Source: JALHNI01 sp965229305
GTDB taxonomy: Bacteria; Acidobacteriota; Terriglobia; Bryobacterales; Bryobacteraceae
NCBI GenBank assembly: GCA_965229305.1
Contig: CBDDIZ010000042.1
Location: forward strand, 826,861 to 890,860
DNA: 64,000 nt
Direction of reading: 5' to 3'
The notes under the pieces were generated by a model. The model was given only the letters and a program-made list of their open reading frames with translations. It ran no database searches and was not told the origin of the DNA. The stretch's first letter is position 1. Each line of letters begins with the position of its first letter. Of the stretch, positions 25,149 through 33,691 are shown piece after piece. Position numbers and translations under genes: made by a program.

Positions 25149-25901
25149 GTGACCCCGTCAGAACAAGAACTGCGTGTTCAACTCGCCGCTGCCTACCGCA
25201 TCATTGACCACCTCGGTTGGAGCGAACTCATCTGGACCCACACCACCGTTCGCGTCCCCGGTCCCGAGCATCACTTCCTGATCAATCCCTACGGCTATCG
25301 CTTCGATGAAATCACCGCCTCCAACCTCGTTAAGGTTGATCTGGACGGCAAAATCATCGGCGACCAGACCCAGGAAGTGAACCCCGCCGGCTTCGTCATC
25401 CACAGCGCCATTCACATGGCCCGTCATGACATCCGTTGCATCATGCACACCCACACGGTTGCCGGGATGGCCGTCGCCGCGCTCGAATGCGGCCTCCTCC
25501 CCGTCAGCATGTACGCCCTCGGCTACGACGACGCCGTCGCCTATCACGACTTCGAAGGCCCCAGCCTCGATTACGAAGAGCGCGCCCGCCTCGCGGCCGA
25601 TCTGGGCGATCGCCAAGTCATGATCATGCGCAACCATGGCCTCCTCACCTGCGGCGAAACCATCGCCCAGGCCTTCGTCCGCATGTATCGTTTGGAGCGC
25701 GCCTGTCAGGTGCAACTCGCCGCCCAGGCCACCAACACCCCGCTGGTCGTTCCCCCGGATCACATCCGCCAACTGAGCCGCGAGCGCAGCGATGTCTTCC
25801 TCGAAGCCGAAGGCGACCGTGGCTATAGCCGCAATCCCAACCCCGAGTTCACCGCCCTCATGCGTCTCATGGATCGCAAAGATCCCTCCTACCGCAACTA
25901 A
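25149..25901 (+). CDS. Class II aldolase/adducin-family protein
   Basis: 250 residues from a GTG. Zinc-site histidines lie in IMHTHTVAGMAVAAL (about residue 97-99) and a third in MIMRNHGLLTCGETIAQAF (about residue 161). The N-terminal WTHTTVRVPGPEHHFLINPYG matches the adducin-head fold. Such enzymes cleave or epimerise phosphorylated or hydroxy-acid sugars (fuculose-1-P aldolase, ribulose-5-P epimerase); many members are unassigned. The lack of a diagnostic partner gene prevents a more specific call. Confidence 0.86.
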   Translation: MTPSEQELRVQLAAAYRIIDHLGWSELIWTHTTVRVPGPEHHFLINPYGYRFDEITASNLVKVDLDGKIIGDQTQEVNPAGFVIHSAIHMARHDIRCIMHTHTVAGMAVAALECGLLPVSMYALGYDDAVAYHDFEGPSLDYEERARLAADLGDRQVMIMRNHGLLTCGETIAQAFVRMYRLERACQVQLAAQATNTPLVVPPDHIRQLSRERSDVFLEAEGDRGYSRNPNPEFTALMRLMDRKDPSYRN

Positions 25902-25910
25902 CGCTTCACC

Positions 25911-25969
25911 AAAAAAACTGGCCCGCCGCCAAGCATCCCGGAGCGACGGGGATGCTGGTCAGCGGGCCA
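25911..25969 (-). terminator. Two-tier terminator hairpin after the S8 protease gene
   Basis: The outer stem is 25919-25926/25962-25969 (TGGCCCGC/GCGGGCCA). The inner stem is 25932-25939/25949-25956 (AGCATCCC/GGGATGCT). On the minus strand it ends in seven T (25911-25917). It lies 24 bp beyond the protease stop and also sits between the two convergent genes. Confidence 0.88.
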
Positions 25970-25992
25970 AGCCGCGCACATGACAGTCGCGA

Positions 25993-27768
25993 CTAATTCT
26001 CGCCGTTGATGGACGTACTCTCGGAGTTGGGCGTCGCGTCGCCCCACACCACGTTCGTCCCCCACACGACGCTGAAGCCGGCCAGCGTATTGCTTCCCCA
26101 CACGACGCTGGAGCCCCAAACCACACTGGTGCTGTTCACCAGCACCGTCGTTCCCCACACCACACTCGTGCCCCACACCACGCTCGATCCCCACACCACA
26201 CTCGAACCGCTCACGCCGTTCGACGAGTCATTGAAGATCTCCACCTTGCCGTTCGAACTCACCTTCGCTCGCGGCGACTTTGCCGTCTGCGTCTTCGTGA
26301 TGTTCTCCGTGCTGTTCAGCGCCGCCATGATGTCCAGATAACCCGCGCCCACCGTGAACAAATCGCCGTACGCCGTGTAAGTGATATTCGTTGCCGGATC
26401 CTTCCAGCTCGTCTGCGTCGGCAGGTTCTTGCTCGCCGTCCGCATCAGCCGCGCCTTCACCTGATCGGGCGTCAGCGTCGGATCCTTGTCGATCAGCAGC
26501 ACCGCCGCACCCGCCACCATCGGCGCCGCCATGCTCGTCCCGCTCAGCGAAAAGTACGCATTAAACGGAATCTTCTTCTTCAAATCGCCCGCCAGCGTGT
26601 TCTGCGGATAGATCGATTGCAGATAAGACCCCAACGGCTTCGACGCCAACACGTTCGCCCCCGGCGCAATCAGGTCCGGCTTCACATACTGATCGATCAG
26701 CGTCGGCCCCTTCGACGAAAACGTCAGCAACAGGTCGTCGCCCTTGCCCGGCGTCTTGCGATCGTTGATCGCGCCCACCGTGATCACGAACGGATCGTTG
26801 CCCGGCGACGTGATCGTGCTGTAGCCATTCGTCTTCATCGAGTTGTCGCGGCCGTTGTTGCCCGCCGCCACCACCACCACGATCCCGGCCTTCCACGCCC
26901 GTTCGACTGCCTGGCACAGCGGATCCTTCGTATAGGTCTCCTTCACCAACCGCCCGGCCGAAATGTTCATCACGCGGATGTTGTACTTCGCCTTCAACTC
27001 AATCGCCCGGTTGATCGCCGCGATCAGCGAACTGTCTTTGCCCTTACCTCGCGTATCCAGCGCCCGCAGGCTGATGATGTTCGCCGCCGGCGCAATGCCC
27101 AACGCCTGCTCCTGGCCCTTGCCCGACCGTTCCGCCACACAACCGTTGCCCGCGATGATCCCCGCGACATGCGTTCCGTGCCCATAGCTGCCCGGATTCT
27201 CGTTCCAGGTCACGAAGTCTTCCGCGTAAACCACCCGGTTCCGCGTGCTCAGACAGTTGTCCGTGCTCATGTCCTCGTTCTCGTCATTGACGCCAGAGTC
27301 GATGATCGCTACGCCAATGCCGCGTCCGTCATAGCCTGCCTTGAACGCCTGCTGCGCCCCCACCGAAGCGCTCGAGTAGTCGATCTGCCCGCTGGAAGAC
27401 ACCTCGCGATCCGGGCTCACATAAACCACAGCCGGATCCGATGCCAAGTCCTGCGCGGCTTGCCGCGTCATTCGCGCATGCGCCATGTCCCCGAGCAAGC
27501 CCTTGATCCGTGCTCCGCGCCGCGTCGCTTTCTCCAGATTCTTCGCCGACGGTTCGCGATACTGCACGATCACGTCGATCTCATCGTCGGGCCCGGGTTC
27601 GTTCTCCGCTGGCAATGTCGTATCCCGAAAGCGAACTAAATCCGAAGAGTGTCCGTGGTCGGGCTTCAAGGATCCCCACGTCGCCGAATTCTCCCGCAGG
27701 GGCTGTTGCCCCAGCAGTAACATTGCCGTCAGAGTCAAACACAGGGCGGGCTTCACGATCTCGCGCAT
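25993..27768 (-). CDS. Subtilisin-like (S8) serine protease with VVWG-repeat C-terminus
   Basis: 591 residues. Signal peptide (about 1-22), an inhibitor_I9-like propeptide (about 60-130, EIDVIVQYREPSAK to VVYVSPDREVSSS), then the S8 catalytic domain. The catalytic Asp is in VAIIDSGVNDENED, the His in GHGTHVAGIIAGNG and the Ser in FSLSGTSMAAPMVAGAA. After the catalytic domain come about 55 residues of VVWG-containing hexapeptide repeats (residues 522-576) and a short polar tail. The protein is exported and probably cell-surface or secreted; the repeats may anchor it or mediate assembly. Monocistronic, with a strong terminator. Confidence 0.92.
   Translation of the reverse strand: MREIVKPALCLTLTAMLLLGQQPLRENSATWGSLKPDHGHSSDLVRFRDTTLPAENEPGPDDEIDVIVQYREPSAKNLEKATRRGARIKGLLGDMAHARMTRQAAQDLASDPAVVYVSPDREVSSSGQIDYSSASVGAQQAFKAGYDGRGIGVAIIDSGVNDENEDMSTDNCLSTRNRVVYAEDFVTWNENPGSYGHGTHVAGIIAGNGCVAERSGKGQEQALGIAPAANIISLRALDTRGKGKDSSLIAAINRAIELKAKYNIRVMNISAGRLVKETYTKDPLCQAVERAWKAGIVVVVAAGNNGRDNSMKTNGYSTITSPGNDPFVITVGAINDRKTPGKGDDLLLTFSSKGPTLIDQYVKPDLIAPGANVLASKPLGSYLQSIYPQNTLAGDLKKKIPFNAYFSLSGTSMAAPMVAGAAVLLIDKDPTLTPDQVKARLMRTASKNLPTQTSWKDPATNITYTAYGDLFTVGAGYLDIMAALNSTENITKTQTAKSPRAKVSSNGKVEIFNDSSNGVSGSSVVWGSSVVWGTSVVWGTTVLVNSTSVVWGSSVVWGSNTLAGFSVVWGTNVVWGDATPNSESTSINGEN
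26041..26205 (-). repeat. Hexapeptide VVWG repeat tract inside the S8 protease
   Basis: Nine units of about 18 bp, seven of them encoding VVWG (SSVVWG, TSVVWG, TNVVWG and similar) and two degenerate (TTVLVN, SNTLAG). The period is six residues with a single seven-residue unit. DNA copies share the CCCCACACCAC core on the plus strand but differ at third positions, so the array is old rather than freshly duplicated. Confidence 0.85.
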
Positions 27769-27881
27769 GCCTAGTGCAATGCACTTACCTCGCCAATGCT
27801 AACTTCTTGATTTAATTGATTCGCCACCCGCGAGAGGTGACAAGGTGTCCGCCTTAGACAGGACAGAATGTCCCGCCGCCC

Positions 27882-28823
27882 CTACTTCACCGGCTTCACT
27901 TCTACTTGCTTGTAGATCTCTTTCGCCTGCTCCAGATTGGCCAACTGCAGCCCCGGCAATCGCGCCGACGCCGACCCCGCCGCCACGCCCCACCGCATCG
28001 CTTCCCAGAATTCCTTCTTCTTTTTCCGCGCCCACACGAACGCCGCCGCTAGCGCATCGCCCGCCCCAATCGGACTCAGCGCATCGATCCGCGGCGCGAT
28101 CGCTTCCCATACCCGCACCCCACTCTCGGTCCGCTGCGCGCCCATCGCTCCCCGGCTTCCCAGCGACAGCACGACGCTCTGCGCCCCCATATCCACAATT
28201 CGCTCCACCGCGTCGATGAAGTTGCTCCGCGTCAGCAGTGCCCGGTTCAACAACCGCTCCGCTTCCTGCTGATTCGGACTCACCACCGTCGGCTCCGCTT
28301 CCAACCCCAACTCCAGCGCCTGATTGTCCGTATCCAGCAGCGTCTGCACGCCCTGCTGCTGCGCCAGCTTAATCAGCCGCTGATAGAAGTCCGCCGGCAC
28401 CCCCGGCGGAATGCTGCCGCAGATCATCAACCAATCGGCCTTCGGCAGCCGGCTCAGCACCGTCTGCTCCGCCTTGTCGAGTTCCTCTTGCGACATCGGC
28501 GCACCCAACTCGTTCAACTTCACGGACAAGCCATTCTTGTCGGTAATGGTCAAGTTATTGCGGATCGAATGACGAATCGGCACAAAGTGCACGGGAAAGC
28601 TGTAGTTTCCCAGCAGTTCCTTGAACCGCGGGCCATTCTCACCGCCCGCCGTCGCAATGGCGATGGTCTTCCCACCGAACGCATGAATGACGCTCGAGGA
28701 GATAATGCCGCGGCCCCCGGCCGCTTCACTCGTCTCGAGGATATAAGCCCGGTCGTCGAACACCAGACGATCGGCGAGAACATTCCGGTCTATCGCCGGG
28801 TTGATGGTAAGCGTGACGATCAA
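27882..28823 (-). CDS. PfkB-family sugar kinase (1-phosphofructokinase/hexose-phosphate kinase type)
   Basis: 313 residues. It opens with MIVTLTINPAIDRN, the exact style of FruK/LacC/PfkB. Also present are the substrate segment SEAAGGRGIISSSVIHAFGG, ICGSIPPGVPADFY, and the anion-hole/catalytic-base motif SPIGAGDALAAAF (Asp base) near residue 258. It phosphorylates a phosphosugar (fructose-1-P, fructose-6-P or tagatose-6-P) using ATP. No PTS genes neighbour it, so a 6-phosphofructokinase-like role is as likely as FruK. Divergent from the EamA transporter gene by 24 bp. Confidence 0.86.
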   Translation of the reverse strand: MIVTLTINPAIDRNVLADRLVFDDRAYILETSEAAGGRGIISSSVIHAFGGKTIAIATAGGENGPRFKELLGNYSFPVHFVPIRHSIRNNLTITDKNGLSVKLNELGAPMSQEELDKAEQTVLSRLPKADWLMICGSIPPGVPADFYQRLIKLAQQQGVQTLLDTDNQALELGLEAEPTVVSPNQQEAERLLNRALLTRSNFIDAVERIVDMGAQSVVLSLGSRGAMGAQRTESGVRVWEAIAPRIDALSPIGAGDALAAAFVWARKKKKEFWEAMRWGVAAGSASARLPGLQLANLEQAKEIYKQVEVKPVK

Positions 28824-28847
28824 AACGCTATTGTACTAACGTAGGTA

Positions 28848-29801
28848 ATGGCGAGCCATCTCATCTCTTTGCCGGCCGTTCGGCAGCACCCGCTGCTCAA
28901 ACCCTATGCCGCGCTCGCCGCCGTCTGCTTCTTCTGGGGCACCACGTTCCTCGCCATTCGCGTCGCCCTCGAGAGCTTCTCCCCGCTCCTCCTGCTCGCC
29001 ACCCGCTTTCTCACCTCGGGCACCATTCTTCTGATCGTCTGCGCTCTCTCCGGCGCCGCCTTCCCCCGGGGCCGACAGCTGGTCATGACGGCCCTTTACG
29101 GCCTCCTGCCTCTCGGCGTCTCGAGCGGCGCGCTGTCCTTCGCCCAAACCTGGATCCCCTCCAGCCTCGCGTCGCTCTACATCACCACCTCGCCCCTTTG
29201 GCTCGTGGCGCTCGACGCCCTCATCCCCGGTGGCGAACCCCTTCGCAAACGCACCGTCGCCGCCATGATGGTCGGCTTCGCCGGCACCGCCCTCCTCGTC
29301 TTCCCCAAAAACCTTCAGGAAGGGTTCTCTCTTCCCAACGTCGTCGGCTTCCTGATCCTCCAGGTCGGCAACATCGCGTGGGGCCTCGGCTCGATTCTCT
29401 TCCGCCGCCAATCCACCAGCCTCACCACTAACGCGCACCCTTTCGTCAGCGGCGCCATCCAACAGTTCTTCTCGGGCGCCGTCACACTGCTGCTCACCCT
29501 CGTGATTCCCCAACCGCCCGTCCACTGGAAGCTGCGCAGCGTCCTCGCCGTGCTTTACCTGGTCACCTTCGGCTCCATCGTCGGCTATAGCGCCTACATC
29601 TACGTCCTCGACAAACTACCCGTCTCCATCGTCTCGCTCTACACCTACGTCAACCCCGTCGTCGCCGTCACCCTGGGCTGGCTCTTCTATCGCGAGCCCT
29701 TCGGCTACCGCGAACTCACCGCCATGTTGATCATCTTCTTCGGTGTCTACTTGGTGAAGCGCGCTCAAGCCCGGCCCACGCCGCCCACCACCCCGGACTG
29801 A
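28848..29801 (+). CDS. EamA/DMT-superfamily transporter
   Basis: 317 residues with ten predicted membrane helices arranged as two EamA repeats. The first opens with YAALAAVCFFWGTTFLAIRVALE and contains YGLLPLGVSSGALSFAQTWIPSSLASL; the second contains VLYLVTFGSIVGYSAYIYVLDKLPV and SLYTYVNPVVAVTLGWLFYREPF, the diagnostic ending. It would export a small metabolite such as an amino acid or purine; the substrate cannot be read from sequence. It overlaps the convergent unknown gene by 37 bp. Confidence 0.88.
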   Translation: MASHLISLPAVRQHPLLKPYAALAAVCFFWGTTFLAIRVALESFSPLLLLATRFLTSGTILLIVCALSGAAFPRGRQLVMTALYGLLPLGVSSGALSFAQTWIPSSLASLYITTSPLWLVALDALIPGGEPLRKRTVAAMMVGFAGTALLVFPKNLQEGFSLPNVVGFLILQVGNIAWGLGSILFRRQSTSLTTNAHPFVSGAIQQFFSGAVTLLLTLVIPQPPVHWKLRSVLAVLYLVTFGSIVGYSAYIYVLDKLPVSIVSLYTYVNPVVAVTLGWLFYREPFGYRELTAMLIIFFGVYLVKRAQARPTPPTTPD

Positions 29802-30259
29802 CACAAGGCCGCAAACTCCGCCGACTTCGCCGGCGCCACCCACTCCCGCCGCGCCTGCCGATCCCGCACCACATCGTGCTCGTAGAACGACTTGTACAAG
29901 TCCCTCGCCCCGCCGAACTGCGCCACCGCTTTCCGCGCCGCTTCCAGTCGGCTTTCACCCACCGCCGCGACGCTCGCCACCACCAACGTCCAGAACTTCG
30001 TCAACGTCTCGTGATAGCCCGCATCCTCCGTGTTTTGCCCGCCCACCGCTTCGTTATAACGGCGAATCCGCTCTCGCAACACCGGCAACGCCGCCTCCGC
30101 CGTACTTCCGCAAACCACGCAAGCCGCCCCGGCCACATGCGCCGCGTGCGTCCACTCCGCCTTGGGCAGCGATCCGTCGATCCAGCCCCGCAGGAACTCC
30201 TCCAGCTTACTTTCGGACTCGAGATACCAATACGCCTTCGTTTCTATGGCCGAACTCAT
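29765..30259 (-). CDS. Protein of unknown function under an Lrp-type operator
   Basis: 164 residues, cytosolic, mostly helical, with no recognised family. A WTHAAHVAGAACVV motif (about residue 36) and NTEDAGYHETLTKFW (about residue 76) stand out; clustered His, Glu and Tyr in such helices could ligate a metal or haem, but this is a guess. The gene has a near-consensus sigma-70 promoter with a very short leader and shares a control region with a divergent Lrp-family regulator gene. It therefore probably responds to an amino-acid-like signal. Confidence 0.72.
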   Translation of the reverse strand: MSSAIETKAYWYLESESKLEEFLRGWIDGSLPKAEWTHAAHVAGAACVVCGSTAEAALPVLRERIRRYNEAVGGQNTEDAGYHETLTKFWTLVVASVAAVGESRLEAARKAVAQFGGARDLYKSFYEHDVVRDRQARREWVAPAKSAEFAALCQSGVVGGVGRA

Positions 30260-30265
30260 CTTTCA

Positions 30266-30325
30266 CCTTCGATTCGTAATTATAGAGTCGAAGGCAAAAG
30301 TCTGTCAATCCTTTACAATCGAAGG
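30266..30325. promoter_or_regulatory. Triple CCTTCGA operator between the unknown gene and the Lrp gene
   Basis: CCTTCGATT (30266-30274) and AATCGAAGG (30317-30325) are a perfect 9-bp inverted pair. A third copy, GTCGAAGG (30287-30294), lies between them. Centres are about 21 and 30 bp apart, that is two and three helical turns. One copy sits in the -35/-10 spacer of the minus-strand promoter, one near its start site, and one over the ribosome-binding site of the Lrp gene. Confidence 0.65.
30279..30308 (-). promoter_or_regulatory. Consensus sigma-70 promoter of the unknown gene
   Basis: On the minus strand TTGACA (30308-30303) is followed after 18 bp by TATAAT (30284-30279). Both hexamers match the consensus at all six positions. 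The predicted start is near 30272, only about 12 nt before the ATG at 30259. Confidence 0.75.
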
Positions 30326-30334
30326 AAACCTGCC

Positions 30335-30781
30335 ATGGATACCTTGGATCAGAAAGCCCTTGCACGTCTCGCCCAGGACGGCCGGATCACTTGGGCGGAC
30401 CTCGGCCACCACCTCGGCCTCTCCGCCCCCGCCACCGCCGACCGTGTCCGCAAGCTCGAAGAGCGCGGCGTCATCCGCGGCTACACCGCCCTCACCGATC
30501 CCACCGCCATCGGTTACGGCTTGCTCGCCTTCATCTCCGTCACGCTCGCCAACCAGCAGCAGCGCAAACGCTTCCTCAACGCGATTCTCCAGATGCCCAG
30601 CATCCTCGAATGCCACCACGTCGCCGGCGACGACGACTATCTCCTCAAAGTCCGCTGCGCCAACACGCTCGAACTCGACGACCTGCTCAGCAACCAGCTC
30701 AAGCAAAAGCTCGGTGTCGCCCGCACCCGCACCGTCATTGCCTTGGCCACCGCCAAGGAAAACATCAACCCACTTGGGTAA
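30335..30781 (+). CDS. Lrp/AsnC-family transcriptional regulator
   Basis: 148 residues from the ATG at 30335 with GAAGG 8-10 nt upstream. N-terminal winged helix: LDQKALARLAQDGRITWADLGHHLGLSAPATADRVRKLEERGVIRGY, followed by the RAM/ligand domain with LLAFISVTLANQ, MPSILECHHVAGDDDYLLKVRC, and the LDDLLSNQLKQKLGVARTRTVIAL end typical of Lrp. It probably binds the three TCGAAGG sites upstream and controls itself and the divergent gene. It overlaps the convergent aminotransferase gene by 17 bp. Confidence 0.92.
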   Translation: MDTLDQKALARLAQDGRITWADLGHHLGLSAPATADRVRKLEERGVIRGYTALTDPTAIGYGLLAFISVTLANQQQRKRFLNAILQMPSILECHHVAGDDDYLLKVRCANTLELDDLLSNQLKQKLGVARTRTVIALATAKENINPLG

Positions 30782-32060
30782 GCGCTTCGTCCAGCACGCC
30801 CACGAAGTGATCCACGTCGCCATTGCCGATATTCAACGGCGGCGTGCACCGCAGCACGTTACCGTTGATGCCGCCCTTGCCCACCAGTACCCCGCGTTCG
30901 CGCGCTGCTTCCATCACGGCCGCGGTCCTTGCCGTGCCCGGCTTCTTTGACTCGCGATCGTCCACCAGTTCCATCGCCTGCATCAATCCCATCCCCCGCA
31001 CATCGCCGATCGCCGCGTGCTTCGCCTTCAGTTCCTCGAGCCTCGCCCGCAGATAGCCGCCCGTCTCGGTGGCATTCGCCCGCAGATTCTCCTCATCGAT
31101 AAAGTCGATCACGGCCTTGGCGGTGGTCGTCGTCACCGGATTCCCGCCAAACGTCGACAGCGTCAACCCGCGCACCGCGTCCGCAATCTCCGGCTTCGCC
31201 ACCGTCAGCCCGATCGGCGCCCCGTTCCCCAGGCCCTTCGCGCTCGTGAGGATGTCCGGCTGAACGCCCCACTGCTCAATGCCGAACCATTTGCCGCCCG
31301 TCCGCCCCCAACCCGTCTGCACCTCATCGGCGATGAACACGCCGCCATACTTCCGCACAATCTCCTCGACGATCGGAAAGTATTCCTTCGGTGGCGTAAT
31401 GTAACCCGCCACGCCCTGGATCGGCTCTGCGATGAACGCCGCAATCCGTCCGCTCGTCGTCGTCCGGATCACCTCATCCACATCGTGCGCACACCGCACC
31501 CCGCAACTCGGATATGTCAACCCGAACGGGCAGCGATAGCAGTAGGCGTTATGCGCGAACACGAAGCCCGCCGGCGGCATTCCGCCCAGCCGCCACGTGC
31601 TCAACCCGCTCATCGCCATCCCCATCTGCGATCGCCCGTGATAGCTATAACGCAGCGCCACCACTTCGCTTGACCCCGTATAGCAGCGCGCCGCCAGAAT
31701 CGCCGTCTCGTTCGCCTCCGTCCCGCTATTGGTGAAGAAGCTCTTCTTCAACCCGCCGGGTGTGATCTCGGCCACGCGCTTCGCCAGCGCCACTTGCGGC
31801 TCATTCACCAGCACCGTCGACACATGCTGCAGCTTCTCGGCCTGTGCCCGCGTCGCCGCATCCACCTGGTCATTGCAATGACCCACGGAGATCGTCACGA
31901 TCCCGCCGAAAAAGTCCAGATACTGCTTCCCGTCCGCATCCCACACGAACTGGTTCTTCGCATGCGAAATCACCAACGGCGTGGCGAAGTAGTGAAACAC
32001 CGAAGGAAACAGGTACTCCTTCTGTGCCAGCAGGATTTCGTCTTTCGTCATTTGGTTCAT
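30765..32060 (-). CDS. Class III (omega) aminotransferase, AGXT2-like
   Basis: 431 residues from the ATG at 32060; the longer frame upstream is antisense to the next gene. PLP enzyme fold type I: FTNSGTEANETAILAAR, YSYHGRSQMGMA, EPIQGVAGYITPPKEYF, FIADEVQTGWGRTG (Asp for the pyridine nitrogen), the Schiff-base Lys in TSAKGLGNGAPIG, and TFGGNPVTTTTA. It resembles alanine-glyoxylate/beta-aminoisobutyrate-pyruvate aminotransferases. Acceptor and donor are not fixed by the sequence. The neighbouring Lrp gene is convergent. Confidence 0.88.
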   Translation of the reverse strand: MNQMTKDEILLAQKEYLFPSVFHYFATPLVISHAKNQFVWDADGKQYLDFFGGIVTISVGHCNDQVDAATRAQAEKLQHVSTVLVNEPQVALAKRVAEITPGGLKKSFFTNSGTEANETAILAARCYTGSSEVVALRYSYHGRSQMGMAMSGLSTWRLGGMPPAGFVFAHNAYCYRCPFGLTYPSCGVRCAHDVDEVIRTTTSGRIAAFIAEPIQGVAGYITPPKEYFPIVEEIVRKYGGVFIADEVQTGWGRTGGKWFGIEQWGVQPDILTSAKGLGNGAPIGLTVAKPEIADAVRGLTLSTFGGNPVTTTTAKAVIDFIDEENLRANATETGGYLRARLEELKAKHAAIGDVRGMGLMQAMELVDDRESKKPGTARTAAVMEAARERGVLVGKGGINGNVLRCTPPLNIGNGDVDHFVGVLDEALTQVG

Positions 32061-32102
32061 TCTACGGCCCCTTCGCCAATCCGGTACCATAAAAGTGACG
32101 CC

Positions 32103-33641
32103 GTGACCGCTCCCAGCGCACTCCTCGACCTGATCGGCCAAGCCCGGCGGCGGACCCTGGGCGCCCTCCTCTTCGAACATCTCAGCTTCGCCCTGGCCAT
32201 CGCCTTCGGTGCCTGCATCCTCCTCGTCCTCCTCGGCACCCAGATCTTCAACTGGTATTGGCCCGTCCTGCTCTTCGCGGTCGCCCTCGGCTACGGCTAC
32301 TACCGCTTCCGCCAGCAGATCCCCTCGGACTACGCGCTCGCCCGCACCCTCGACGAACGCCTCGCCCTCCCCGATACGCTCTCTTCCGCTTATCACTTCA
32401 CCGAAGGCACCAACGGCCATCCCGAAGCCCGGCAATGGCTGTGCGGCATCGCCGAAGAAGCCGCCCGCGGCGCCGATGCCAGGGCACTGCTCCCCTTCCA
32501 GATCAAACGCGTCACCTACGTCGCCGCCGCGATCCTCGCGGGTTTCGCCGGCCTGATCGCTGTGCGCTACGGCTTCGAAAATCGCCTCGATCTCCAGTCG
32601 CCCATGGTCCCTGGCCTCGTCGACCTCTTCGGCTCCGGCAGCACCATTGAGACCGCTCAGTTCCGTAAGAACCCCTACAACCGTCCTCCGGACCCCAACA
32701 ACCCCCAGCGCGCCGACTCGCCCTCCACCCCCGAGGACCAGAAAGAAGAAGCCGAAGCCATCGGTGAAGCTCCGAAAGACGTCCTCAAGACCATCGGAGT
32801 CCCCGAAGTCGACAACCAGGGCGCCGAACAGTTCAAGGGCGAAAAGGGCCAGGAAGAATCCGAAGGCCCCGGCGAAAACGAAAAAGGTTCACCCGGCGAG
32901 CAGAAGGAAGGCGGCGCCAGTAAAGAAGGCGGCGCCGGCGAAAAGCAGGACGGCAACCAGAAGAACGACCCCAACGGCAGCCAGAAGAGCCAGAACCCCG
33001 AAGGCAACAACAGCATGCTCGACAAGATGCGCGATGCCTTCTCCAACCTGATGAACAAAATGAAGTCGCAGCCCAAGGGCGGCGAGCAGCAGGCTAAAAA
33101 CGGAGAAAAGAAGGGTCCCGGCGACAGCGAAGGCAAGCAGGGCGACAAGCAGGGCCAAAAGGGCTCCCAGCAACAAGCCAAGTCCAACGACCAGCAAGGC
33201 AACTCGGACCAGGCCTCCGAACAACAGGGTGAAGGCGAAGGCAAGCAGCAAACCGCCCAGGGCAAAGGTTCGAGCGACGGTAACCAGGCCCAGCCCAATC
33301 AGGACCCCAAGAGCGGCACCGGTCAGCAGGACGGCCAGAAGGACGTCAAACTCGCCTCCCAGCTCGAAGCCATGGGCAAGCTCTCCGAAATCATCGGCAA
33401 GCGCGCCGAAAAGCAAACCGGCGAAGTCATGGTCGAGGTCAACTCTTCGAAGTCCCAGCAACTCCGCACCGCCTACTCGCAGAAGTCCGGCAACTACACC
33501 AACAGCGGCGGCGAAATCCACCGTGACGAAGTCCCGCTCCTCTATCAGGATTACGTCCAGCATTACTTCGAACAGGTTCGCCGCCCGGCCGCTGCTCCGG
33601 CGCCCGCTGCCCCCGCTCCCGCCAAACCCAACACCAAATAA
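32103..33641 (+). CDS. Membrane protein with a very long hydrophilic low-complexity region (DUF4175-like layout)
   Basis: 512 residues from the GTG at 32103. Two membrane helices near the N-terminus (about 24-60), the segment DYALARTLDERLALPDTLSSAYHF that recalls DUF4175-type proteins, and a third helix (about 137-155). Residues of about 200-420 are low complexity, made almost only of Gly, Gln, Lys, Glu, Asn, Ser, Asp and Pro (for example KGEKGQEESEGPGENEKGSPGE). A conserved-looking C-terminal segment returns at LASQLEAMGKLSEIIGKRAEKQTGEVMVEV and LLYQDYVQHYFEQVRR. Probably a structural, envelope-spanning protein. The VIT/VWA gene follows after 50 bp. Confidence 0.7.
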   Translation: MTAPSALLDLIGQARRRTLGALLFEHLSFALAIAFGACILLVLLGTQIFNWYWPVLLFAVALGYGYYRFRQQIPSDYALARTLDERLALPDTLSSAYHFTEGTNGHPEARQWLCGIAEEAARGADARALLPFQIKRVTYVAAAILAGFAGLIAVRYGFENRLDLQSPMVPGLVDLFGSGSTIETAQFRKNPYNRPPDPNNPQRADSPSTPEDQKEEAEAIGEAPKDVLKTIGVPEVDNQGAEQFKGEKGQEESEGPGENEKGSPGEQKEGGASKEGGAGEKQDGNQKNDPNGSQKSQNPEGNNSMLDKMRDAFSNLMNKMKSQPKGGEQQAKNGEKKGPGDSEGKQGDKQGQKGSQQQAKSNDQQGNSDQASEQQGEGEGKQQTAQGKGSSDGNQAQPNQDPKSGTGQQDGQKDVKLASQLEAMGKLSEIIGKRAEKQTGEVMVEVNSSKSQQLRTAYSQKSGNYTNSGGEIHRDEVPLLYQDYVQHYFEQVRRPAAAPAPAAPAPAKPNTK

Positions 33642-33691
33642 TTCTTGAAAGGGTCTTCGTGCTCGCGGCATATCCCGGGCATGGAGGTCCG

